Below, piece after piece: positions 34,269-43,633 of a stretch of 64,000 bases of DNA. The DNA comes from Drosophila miranda. Taxonomy: Eukaryota; Arthropoda; Insecta; Diptera; Drosophilidae. The position numbers and the translations under genes are program-made. The DNA is taken from the NCBI RefSeq assembly GCF_003369915.1, contig NC_046673.1:3518001-3582000 (forward strand), read 5' to 3'. How positions within the stretch are numbered: position 1 is the stretch's first letter; the number at the start of each line of letters is the position of its first letter. Under the pieces are notes generated by a model, which ran no database searches, had not been told where the DNA came from, and saw nothing but the letters and a program-made list of their open reading frames with translations.

Positions 34269-35870
34269 ATGAAAATTAGAACTATGGAGCAATATCTAAG
34301 TCGGCGCGAGCGTGGCATCCAATCGTGGGGAGATGAGAACTTCATAATGCGTCGCATATACACAAGCATAAACATGTTTAGCAGCTATTATTATGCCAAC
34401 CAGTATTCCGGCGAGCCTGTACGCGACGGTGGAGCCATTTTTAATCTGGAATTCAATGCCGATGGAAATGTAATGGTGGCCGCCACCGAGCGGAAGTCCG
34501 TGTTGGTGTTCGATGCCAACACACAGAAGGAAATTTTCAAGGTACCCGATGCCCACACCGACAGCGTCAATTGCATCAAGTTCGTCGACGCGCGCATCTT
34601 TGCTACGGGCTCTGACGATTTAACCGTCGCAATGTGGGACCTGCGCAACATGCGCGAAAAGCTTCGTGTCTTGCATGGCCATTCCAATTGGGTGAAGAAC
34701 ATCGAGTACTCGCCCAAGGACAAGCTACTCGTCAGCTCCAGCTTCGATGGCAGCATCTTGACCTGGAACACCGCCTCGCACACGGAACAGGGCCTCATCT
34801 CAGAGCGTGTATTTCATGTCAGTGGCCTCTTGAGATGCCGCATCTCCCCGATGGGCGACAAACTGGTGCTGTGCACCAGCGGTGGCTACATCATGGTCAT
34901 CCATCGCCTGGACTTGACTACATTATACGATGACCTCAGTGGCTTCAGACCTGACGTCTATCGTCTCATGCAGGTGGTCGATCAGTACATACCAGTGGCG
35001 GCCAAATTCGATCATTTGTTCTCGAGGCGCCAGCAGAGGAACCGCGTGGAGCTGGTCACAGATTTTACGGAGCGCAACGATGCCAATATGATACTGGCCC
35101 TGCAGATTCATCCGAACTCCCGCTGCATGCTGACGCGTGTGAGCTACGATGAGAATCGTGAGTGGACATGCATACACGACATTAACGAGGACGTGGCTAA
35201 CATGAAAAGACGCCACCCATCCAGCACTTCCGGTCGTGCAGCCAGTGCGTCTGGCAGCGGCCAAGACGGGTCTTCGACGCCTCCGACACGCCGCATATCG
35301 AACTATAATAGCATCAACGGCCGTGGTGGAACCGCCGCATACGCACAGCATCTGCATGAACAACCCGAAAGCTTTCCGCGCGACATCTGGACAGCCGAGA
35401 TAACCGTCCAACAGCGTGCCATAAGCCCAACTGCATATGATTCAGTGGATGCCATTAGCAGTGAGGTCTTGCCATTGCGTCAGGCGATACCGGCAAGCCA
35501 ACGCCATCGCCTAGCGCGTCGTCCCTTTGTGGACCCAGAACCGAAATCCAGAAAGCTCATGTACTATACTGCCGAGGCGAACGTCATGCCTACCTACATC
35601 AAGGAGCCGGGCTTCTCCGCCGACGGTCGTATCATCTGCTCGCCCTACGGCAATGGCGTGCGCCTCTTGGGCTACAGCGCCGACTGCTGCGACTATCCCA
35701 TCTACACGACGTTCGAGGAGGGGAAGAAGAGCCCACGCCAAATGGTGGAACTGGCACACCTGAAAGAGCACCAGGATGCGGTGCTCTGTGCCAAGTTCAG
35801 TCCCCGGGAGCCCCTACTCGTCACGGGCTGCGCCAAAGGGGATGTGACCTGGTATCGACCCAATCTTTAG
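34269..35870 (+). CDS. DCAF10-like WD40 protein, copy 1
   Basis: Homologue of DDB1- and CUL4-associated factor 10 (WDR32), a presumed substrate receptor for CRL4 ubiquitin ligases. One uninterrupted exon of 533 residues from the ATG at 34269; a second ATG at 34284 is also possible. WD repeats visible: GAIFNLEFNADGNVMVAATE, HTDSVNCIKFVDARIFATGS with DLTVAMWDLRN, GHSNWVKNIEYSPKDKLLVS with FDGSILTWN, and CRISPMGDKLVLCTSGGYIM. A Ser/Gly/Arg-rich loop (about 320-400) precedes a last blade (AVLCAKFSPREPLLVTG). NRVELVTDF and ALQIHPNSRCMLTR match human DCAF10 closely. It differs from copy 2 by one extra Tyr in SSYYYANQ and Ser instead of Arg before ING. Confidence 0.9.
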   Translation: MKIRTMEQYLSRRERGIQSWGDENFIMRRIYTSINMFSSYYYANQYSGEPVRDGGAIFNLEFNADGNVMVAATERKSVLVFDANTQKEIFKVPDAHTDSVNCIKFVDARIFATGSDDLTVAMWDLRNMREKLRVLHGHSNWVKNIEYSPKDKLLVSSSFDGSILTWNTASHTEQGLISERVFHVSGLLRCRISPMGDKLVLCTSGGYIMVIHRLDLTTLYDDLSGFRPDVYRLMQVVDQYIPVAAKFDHLFSRRQQRNRVELVTDFTERNDANMILALQIHPNSRCMLTRVSYDENREWTCIHDINEDVANMKRRHPSSTSGRAASASGSGQDGSSTPPTRRISNYNSINGRGGTAAYAQHLHEQPESFPRDIWTAEITVQQRAISPTAYDSVDAISSEVLPLRQAIPASQRHRLARRPFVDPEPKSRKLMYYTAEANVMPTYIKEPGFSADGRIICSPYGNGVRLLGYSADCCDYPIYTTFEEGKKSPRQMVELAHLKEHQDAVLCAKFSPREPLLVTGCAKGDVTWYRPNL

Positions 35871-37342
35871 AATTGCCTTTTTTAATATTTTTTAGTTTTC
35901 CATAAACTTTGTAATTTTTTTTTTCTTTTATTTAATGTACAAGAACCGTAGTCGTTACCGTGACTATCCCCAAGAATCTCTTGTTTAGAAATACATAGAA
36001 AACTGGTGGACCGATTGGACTTGGTTGTTCTTCCCGATAGACAACACTTATATGTATGACCCTTCATGGAGTCGGTTTTCTGTTCTTCATCTGCTCATAA
36101 GAGAATGATCTCAGCAAGGGTATATTTAGTTTAGCTATAAGAAAATTCTGTAGGCCTTACCTTAGCTATTGTCTTGTGAAGTTTTGCAAATTCAGTTTTC
36201 ATAGCAAGCAGTTTCTCCTTTCGAAACGTTCTGTATCCAAAGCCATGTACCTTTGTGATGTACCTATCTTTGTCATACATGCATATCTAATACTTTGAAG
36301 ATATTAAATGCCAATGTACCGATCCACGCTAACACCTATAATTCCAAGAACAGGAAGCAAAACAGTCGTCTATGGAAATCGTCTACCTGGCTCTCGTCTT
36401 CCAAGTGAACACCAGAGATTCGGAACACCAAAGGATCAGCTGACGATAAGCTGTCCCAAGTGTTCTGCGTTTAAGATCGAAATACCATCTTTCCTAGGCA
36501 TTTAACAATCAAATCGAATTGAATAACTTTTATTTAATCGTTGTGAGTCAGGATTTAGCTCAATTTGCATAAAACTTAACTACGAATATTTGAATAGATG
36601 CATATATATGTATGATGCATTCATGTGTAATAAATATGTAAGTTTGTGAGTAATCATTATCGGTTCATAGTCCTATACCTACTCCTCTCAGGACTCTTGC
36701 CAGCGAGCACACCAGATCAATAGAACCTGCAACTACATTCGACTAACAATCAGAGGGGTTACAATTTGAATCGGGCTTAATGCTAGATTAGGTATTACAT
36801 AAGTATACTAGGTATGTATTAAACAATATATGATTAATTATAGACCGTTCTGATGCTGTCAGAGTTGGGTGAAGAGCACGCGAGCCAGTGTTCATATAGC
36901 CCCACATGTACTATATGCATACTTTACATTTTATATATTCCATCTTATCACAGAGGCTCCAGCACAGTTTCCTTTTCGGATCTCGGATCTCGGGTGTGGT
37001 GTTTGGTTTCTTGGTGTTTGCAAGTGTGTCTGTTGATTGACTTTCAAATTATATAAATGATGATCCAAATCAAAGATATTTATCTTTTTGAATATACATA
37101 TTTAAAGAGCTAAGAATGGATAGTTCAGATCAATGGGCACGGGGTTTCCTTCTCCTAGTCACCATCCTCACTTCTCCTTTTCCAGTTTTCGGGGTCTATA
37201 GCGTTTCCAGTGCTATAATACCAGTAGACATTCCTTTTTTCGCGGCATCCTTCTTTGTCATTTTTGGGTGTTAACATTTATTTTTTTTTTTTCTCGGCGT
37301 CTGTAGGTCCAGGTCCAGGTCCAGGGTCCCACATTACCTTTT
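35871..37342. other. Intergenic part of duplication copy 1
   Basis: Between the convergent DCAF10-like and TCP11-like ends. No gene was recognised. A 65-codon plus-strand frame at 36308-36505 is present in both copies with little change, but has no features of a known protein. TCP11 3' UTR probably occupies the part next to 37343. Confidence 0.4.
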
Positions 37343-37925
37343 TTAAGGGTTGGCCACCTGTGCAATGCCACTAATAGGGGTGGCTGCGGCAAGCTCGGAC
37401 GTCGACTCCGGAGCGCTGGGAGTTGTCTTTCCCAAGATTTTGAAGAACTGATCCCCAAAGACAGCATGATTGTAGGATATCAAGCGCAGTAGCGACGATA
37501 TAAGTGCAGTCAGCTCCTCCTCAAATTCCTTGAAGCCGGCGGGCGGTGGTGGAATGTGGTTGTCGGCGCGCAACGACACACGGACAAAGAGATCGAAGCG
37601 CTTGGCTGGGCAATACGAACAAAGGGAATGAAAGGGATAGAGAAGAAACTTCTCGAGAGGATTGAGCCACTAACTCACCCATGAGACTGCGCACTGGTGA
37701 GGTTTTGTGGCTGAGCTGCATCAGCTGGCTCTTCAGGCTTGCCAAGGTAGCCTCGTCCATATCCGGCTGCTGTTCCTGCGACAGGGCGCTGTTCACAAGG
37801 CAGCGGATCTGCTCGTAGCAGCTCTCCAGAGCAGCGGCCACTTGGCTGTAAAAGTTGAAGGGAAAATGCTGCTGCAGCTTTGCGGAAATTTGAGTGAATG
37901 ACTCACGTTTCAATTTTTGACATCC
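37343..37925 (-). pseudogene. Truncated TCP11-like copy (last two exons and 19 bp of exon 3)
   Basis: Duplicate of TCP11-like exons 4 and 5 (37679-37845 and 37343-37605) with intact splice signals, plus the last 19 bp of exon 3, cut off at the duplication junction at 37925/37926. All upstream exons are missing, so it cannot make TCP11 protein. It is now joined, in the same orientation, to the 5' part of the lipase copy. An extra A in the exon 3 remnant (AAAAATTG versus AAAAATG) creates a stop in the chimeric frame. There are four substitutions in about 225 bp relative to the intact gene. Confidence 0.85.
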
Positions 37926-38269
37926 CGCGTCAGTGAGATGCGCAGCCGCCCGCTGACCCTCCGGTGCGCGTCTTCGGGCAGTTCACGCTGCATCCCCTCA
38001 AGTAGGCATCTCTGCAGGTTGAACCACGGGCTAAAGGGGCCCAGCGGGTGTCGACGCGCTTCGCCCACCACCCGCGGGAAGTCGGCGGCCATTGTCTCAA
38101 GGGGCAGGTCGCAGAGCAGGCAGCAGGCGGCTAGGGCCCCGGCCGAGGCACCCCCAATCCGCTCCAGGAGCAGTTGGGGGGCGTGCTTCTTGAGGCACAC
38201 GGCCAAGCCCACGTGGTAGATGTCCAAGAAGCCGCAGCCGGCGAACGATAGATTCATCCGCCGCTCCAT
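37926..38269 (-). pseudogene. 5' partial copy of the brummer-like lipase, chimeric with TCP11
   Basis: Carries the lipase start and residues 1-115, then breaks at the duplication junction and continues into TCP11 exon 3 sequence, reading DVKN and a stop. Total length is about 119 residues, with the Ser42 elbow but without the catalytic Asp. Compared with the full gene there are five substitutions in about 350 bp; three change residues, including the oxyanion-loop Gly16 to Asp (GCGFLG to GCGFLD), Val22 to Leu and Leu65 to Pro. It still has the complete duplicated promoter and could be transcribed, but not as an active lipase. Confidence 0.85.
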
Positions 38270-38823
38270 AAGTGTCACAAACCACGTGGTGCTGCCTGTG
38301 AATTTTCCGATATCATTTGGTTTCTTACTCTTTTCTTTTCTGTTGACTTTGCGCTTTTTGGTTTTTCTCTTTCGCTTTTGAATTTGGCCCTTGGCTAATG
38401 TGACCGTTCTTGGACAAAAACCGGTTCAATGCATTAAATACCAATTAATGTACATAAATAATAATAATAATTAATGTAACAATTGATAAATTGGACCGAT
38501 CAGTGGGATGGGATTATCGCCACGTTATGGGGAGAGGAGCTTTGCTGTCTGTCACAGAGTGATGCAGTGAGCTCAGCAAGAAATTAAAAGACTGCTTTTA
38601 ATACCTACTTAATACTACTTAATTACACACAACATCATGCATACATATTTACATACATGCATGCTTACATGCATGTATATGATACGGTCATAGAAACGGA
38701 AAAACGGACGTCGTTAAATAAAACAAAAGCGCCGCCCATTGACCGCAACAAGTACTACCGATTTGATGGTTGAGTTTTTGTTGGCCGACCATTTTTATTT
38801 TTAATTTTTCATTCGATCCTTGC

Positions 38824-40422
38824 ATGAAAATTAGAACTATGGAGCAATATCTAAGTCGGCGCGAGCGTGGCATCCAATCGTGGGGAGATGAGAACTTCAT
38901 AATGCGTCGCATATACACAAGCATAAACATGTTTAGCAGCTATTATGCCAACCAGTATTCCGGCGAGCCTGTACGCGACGGTGGAGCCATTTTTAATCTG
39001 GAATTCAATGCCGATGGAAATGTAATGGTGGCCGCCACCGAGCGGAAGTCCGTGTTGGTGTTCGATGCCAACACACAGAAGGAAATTTTCAAGGTACCCG
39101 ATGCCCACACCGACAGCGTCAATTGCATCAAGTTCGTCGACGCGCGCATCTTTGCTACGGGCTCTGACGATTTAACCGTCGCAATGTGGGACCTGCGCAA
39201 CATGCGCGAAAAGCTTCGTGTCTTGCATGGCCATTCCAATTGGGTGAAGAACATCGAGTACTCGCCCAAGGACAAGCTACTCGTCAGCTCCAGCTTCGAT
39301 GGCAGCATCTTGACCTGGAACACCGCCTCGCACACGGAACAGGGCCTCATCTCAGAGCGTGTATTTCATGTCAGTGGCCTCTTGAGATGCCGCATCTCCC
39401 CGATGGGCGACAAACTGGTGCTGTGCACCAGCGGTGGCTACATCATGGTCATCCATCGCCTGGACTTGACTACATTATACGATGACCTCAGTGGCTTCAG
39501 ACCTGACGTCTATCGTCTCATGCAGGTGGTCGATCAGTACATACCAGTGGCGGCCAAATTCGATCATTTGTTCTCGAGGCGCCAGCAGAGGAACCGCGTG
39601 GAGCTGGTCACAGATTTTACGGAGCGCAACGATGCCAATATGATACTGGCCCTGCAGATTCATCCGAACTCCCGCTGCATGCTGACGCGTGTGAGCTACG
39701 ATGAGAATCGTGAGTGGACATGCATACACGACATTAACGAGGACGTGGCTAACATGAAAAGACGCCACCCATCCAGCACTTCCGGTCGTGCAGCCAGTGC
39801 GTCTGGCAGCGGCCAAGACGGGTCTTCGACGCCTCCGACACGCCGCATATCGAACTATAATAGAATCAACGGCCGTGGTGGAACCGCCGCATACGCACAG
39901 CATCTGCATGAACAACCCGAAAGCTTTCCGCGCGACATCTGGACAGCCGAGATAACCGTCCAACAGCGTGCCATAAGCCCAACTGCATATGATTCAGTGG
40001 ATGCCATTAGCAGTGAGGTCTTGCCATTGCGTCAGGCGATACCGGCAAGCCAACGCCATCGCCTAGCGCGTCGTCCCTTTGTGGACCCAGAACCGAAATC
40101 CAGAAAGCTCATGTACTATACTGCCGAGGCGAACGTCATGCCTACCTACATCAAGGAGCCGGGCTTCTCCGCCGACGGTCGTATCATCTGCTCGCCCTAC
40201 GGCAATGGCGTGCGCCTCTTGGGCTACAGCGCCGACTGCTGCGACTATCCCATCTACACGACGTTCGAGGAGGGGAAGAAGAGCCCACGCCAAATGGTGG
40301 AACTGGCACACCTGAAAGAGCACCAGGATGCGGTGCTCTGTGCCAAATTCAGTCCCCGGGAGCCCCTACTCGTCACGGGCTGCGCCAAAGGGGATGTGAC
40401 CTGGTATCGACCCAATCTTTAG
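38824..40422 (+). CDS. DCAF10-like WD40 protein, copy 2
   Basis: Second complete copy of the DCAF10-like gene, 532 residues in one open exon, preceded by a full duplicate of the bidirectional promoter region. The only coding differences from copy 1 that I can see are loss of one Tyr (SSYYANQ), Arg for Ser in NYNRING and a silent change near the end (AAG to AAA in AKF). All WD-repeat residues are kept, so both copies should be functional, probably raising gene dose. Confidence 0.9.
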   Translation: MKIRTMEQYLSRRERGIQSWGDENFIMRRIYTSINMFSSYYANQYSGEPVRDGGAIFNLEFNADGNVMVAATERKSVLVFDANTQKEIFKVPDAHTDSVNCIKFVDARIFATGSDDLTVAMWDLRNMREKLRVLHGHSNWVKNIEYSPKDKLLVSSSFDGSILTWNTASHTEQGLISERVFHVSGLLRCRISPMGDKLVLCTSGGYIMVIHRLDLTTLYDDLSGFRPDVYRLMQVVDQYIPVAAKFDHLFSRRQQRNRVELVTDFTERNDANMILALQIHPNSRCMLTRVSYDENREWTCIHDINEDVANMKRRHPSSTSGRAASASGSGQDGSSTPPTRRISNYNRINGRGGTAAYAQHLHEQPESFPRDIWTAEITVQQRAISPTAYDSVDAISSEVLPLRQAIPASQRHRLARRPFVDPEPKSRKLMYYTAEANVMPTYIKEPGFSADGRIICSPYGNGVRLLGYSADCCDYPIYTTFEEGKKSPRQMVELAHLKEHQDAVLCAKFSPREPLLVTGCAKGDVTWYRPNL

Positions 40423-41894
40423 AATTGCCTTTTTTAATATTTTTTAGTTTTCCATAAACTTTGTAATTTTTTTTTTCTTTTATTTAATGTACAAGAACCG
40501 TAGTCGTTACCGTGACTATCCCCAAGAATCTCTTGTTTAGAAATACATAGAAAACTGGTGGACCGATTGGACTTGGTTGTTCTTCCCGATAGACAACACT
40601 TATATGTATGACCCTTCATGGAGTCGGTTTTCTGTTCTTCATCTGCTCATAAGAGAATGATCTCAGCAAGGGTATATTTAGTTTAGCTATAAGAAAATTC
40701 TGTAGGCCTTACCTTAGCTATTGTCTTGTGGAGTTTTGCAAATTCAGTTTTCATAGCAAGCAGTTTCTCCTTTCGAAACGTTCTGTGTCCAAAGCCATGT
40801 ACCTTTGTGATGTACCTATCTTTGTCATACATGCATATCTAATACTTTGAAGATATTAAACGCCAATGTACCGATCCACGCTAACACCTATAATTCCAAG
40901 AACAGGAAGCAAAACAGTCGTCTATGGAAATCGTCTACCTGGCTCTCGTCTTCCAAGTGAACACCAGAGATTCGGAACACCAAAGGATCAGCTGACGATA
41001 AGCTGTCCCAAGTGTTCTGCGTTTAAGATCGAAATACCATCTTTCCTAGGCATTTAACAATCAAATCGAATTGAATAACTTTTATTTAATCGTTGTGAGT
41101 CAGGATTTAGCTCAATTTGCATAAAACTTAACTACGAATATTTGAATAGATGCATATATATGTATGATGCATTCATGTGTAATAAATATGTAAGTTTGTG
41201 AGTAATCATTATCGGTTCATAGTCCTATACCTACTCCTCTCAGGACTCTTGCCAGCGAGCACACCAGATCAATAGAACCTGCAACTACATTCGACTAACA
41301 ATCAGAGGGGTTACAATTTGAATCGGGCTTAATGCTAGATTAGGTATTACATAAGTATACTAGGTATGTATTAAACAATATATGATTAATTATAGACCGT
41401 TCTGATGCTGTCAGAGTTGGGTGAAGAGCACGCGAGCCAGTGTTCATATAGCCCCATATGTACTATATGCATACTTTACATTTTATATATTCCATCTTAT
41501 CACAGAGGCTCCAGCACAGTTTCCTTTTCGGATCTCGGATCTCGGGTGTGGTGTTTGGTTTCTTGGTGTTTGCAAGTGTGTCTGTTGATTGACTTTCAAA
41601 TTATATAAATGATGATCCAAATCAAAGATATTTATCTTTTTGAATATACATATTTAAAGAGCTAAGAATGGATAGTTCAGATCAATGGGCACGGGGTTTC
41701 CTTCTCCTAGTCACCATCCTCACTTCTCCTTTTCCAGTTTTCGGGGTCTATAGCGTTTCCAGTGCTATAATACCAGTAGACATTCCTTTTTTCGCGGCAT
41801 CCTTCTTTGTCATTTTTGGGTGTTAACATTTATTTTTTTTTTTTCTCGGCGTCTGTAGGTCCAGGTCCAGGTCCAGGGTCCCACATTACCTTTT
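40423..41894. other. Intergenic part of duplication copy 2
   Basis: Same content as 35871-37342 with about four substitutions. No gene recognised; includes the probable 3' UTRs of the DCAF10-like and TCP11-like genes. Confidence 0.4.
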
Positions 41895-43633
41895 TTAAGG
41901 GTTGGCCACCTGTGCAATGCCACTAATAGGGGTGGCTGCGGCAAGCTCGGACGTCGACTCCGGAGCGCTGGGAGTTGTCTTTCCCAAGATTTTGAAGAAC
42001 TGATCCCCAAAGACAGCATGATTGTAGGATATCAAGCGCAGTAGCGACGATATAAGTGCAGTCAGCTCCTCCTCAAATTCCTTGAAGCCGGCGGGCGGTG
42101 GTGGAATGTGGTTGTCGGCGCGCAACGACACACGGACAAAGAGATCGAAGCGCTTGGCTGGGCAATACGAACAAAGGGAATGAAAGGGATAGAGAAGAAA
42201 CTTCTCGAGAGGATTGAGCCACTAACTCACCCATGAGACTGCGCACTGGTGAGGTTTTGTTGCTGAGCTGCATCAGCTGGCTCTTCAGGCTCGCCAAGGT
42301 AGCCTCGTCCATATCCGGCTGCTGCTCCTGCGACAGGGCGCTGTTCACAAGGCAGCGGATCTGCTCGTAGCAGCTCTCCAGAGCAGCGGCCACTTGGCTG
42401 TAAAAGTTGAAGGGAAAATGCTGCTGCAGCTTCGCGGAAATTTGAGTGAATGACTCACGTTTCATTTTTGACATCCTGCATAATGATTTCCAGCTGCTTG
42501 GCTAGCATCGCACGGTTATTGGGACGCTGCGAAATAATTGGGGGGCTCTGGGCAATCGAGATGAGCGAGGCGCACAGGATCAGGCGCTGGGCCCGCCAGC
42601 TTATGCCCGCAAAGCGCTCCTTGTCAATTCGCAGAAGCTCGGGGAAGTCCTTGTCTTCCGGATAGTCGATCAGTTCCATGTATCCATTGTAGATGGTCTG
42701 GTTGCTGCTGACATCAGAGCGATTTCGCTGCAGCCAGTCCTCAGTGGCCGGGAAACCAACTGGGGATCCGGCCAATGAAATAAATAGGAGACTTTATGGG
42801 ATTGGTGCTTCCACGGACGATATACTAACCATTGCCATGGAATTCGTGCAGATACTTGCTGAGCTTCTCCTTCTCGTACTGCACCGAATTGGCGGAGATT
42901 TCCTTTCGGGCAAGCTCCAGCATGAAGTTGGCCATGTCCAGCTTCATCAGCGCCATCAGCTCCAGAATGCTGCGGAAGGTGTCTACTACATCGTCCATCT
43001 TGCGCAGTTCGGCCACCGCCTCATCCCGGGCCGCACTGCACGATTGCGACAGAATGAGAATCACAAAATCGGCATAGGATTTGAAGTCGAGCACGCCCTG
43101 CTCCGCCTGCTGCCTGATGACGTCGGTGTCCAGCACCTCGTTGATTCGCACCAGCGTGCGCTCGTTGGGTGTGACCAGCTGGGGAATGCACTCCTTGATC
43201 TCGGCAAGCAGGCGTATTGCCTGGTCGTACTGGGGCGGCTGGCGCTCCAGCTGTGTGCGCAATACATCCCAGTAGGCCTTGTGCACCATGGCCTTGACGC
43301 GGCCCTCAAAGCTGCAACGATTTGGGGGATTAGATGGAAACTGGTCGTACGTAAAGAGGGCAATCCCACTGCTCACCTGTGCGTTGGCGGTTCATACTGT
43401 TTCAGCTTAAATTCCGGATTCAGGGCAATCTCATGGGCCAGCTCCATGTTCCTGAGGTCCTTGAAAATCCCAGACACCTCGTCAATAGTAACGATCTTCG
43501 GCGGGCTACCATCCAGGCTGGGCACCACGAAGCGCGTCATGCTGTCAACTGAGCTCTCGCTTTCGGTGCGCTCTCCTAACTTCTGGCTCTGGTTTTGCTC
43601 CTGCTCCTGCTCCTGCTGTTGCTTGTTCTCCAT
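41895..43633 (-). CDS. T-complex protein 11-like (TCP11L1) protein
   Basis: TCP11-family protein; vertebrate TCP11 is linked to sperm function and cAMP signalling and the yeast relative is Sok1. The molecular role is not settled. Five exons (43377-43633, 42830-43311, 42459-42759, 42231-42397, 41895-42157) give 489 residues with canonical splice sites. After a Gln/Glu-rich start comes SPPKIVTIDEVSGIFKDL, AHEIALNPEFKL, then VHKAYWDVLRTQLERQPPQY and LDFKSYADFVILILSQSCS, typical of the family's helical domain. The ending is Pro/Ala/Thr-rich. Exon 4 was placed by the frame across a 61-bp intron (KNET|QVAAAL), which overrides an unspliced open frame. The tail of the gene lies in the tandem duplication, so its last exons are duplicated at 37343-37925. 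Confidence 0.87.

Larger units (their letters stand above)
33371..37925. repeat. Tandem duplication, copy 1 (4,555 bp)
   Basis: Direct repeat of 37926-42476. It contains the 5' third of the lipase gene, the bidirectional promoter, a complete DCAF10-like gene, the intergenic region, and the last two exons (plus 19 bp of exon 3) of the TCP11-like gene. By eye the copies differ at about 17 substitutions and two small indels (a 3-bp TAT and a single A). The start is where CGCGTCAGTG follows CACA; the end is GACATCC. Confidence 0.93.
37926..42476. repeat. Tandem duplication, copy 2 (4,551 bp)
   Basis: Second direct copy of 33371-37925, directly head-to-tail with no spacer. It ends at GACATCC, beyond which the intact TCP11-like gene continues (TGCATAATG). 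Identity is about 99.6 percent by eye. At the join GACATCC|CGCGTCAG there is at most 1-2 bp of microhomology, pointing to end joining or replication slippage rather than recombination between repeats. Confidence 0.93.

Noticed and set aside
34923-35411. 162-codon minus-strand frame, repeated at 39475-39963
   Set aside because: Antisense shadow of the DCAF10-like coding exon; GC-rich codon usage of the real gene leaves it open.
36308-36505. 65-codon plus-strand frame conserved in both duplication copies
   Set aside because: Conservation only reflects the recent duplication; no recognisable protein or promoter.
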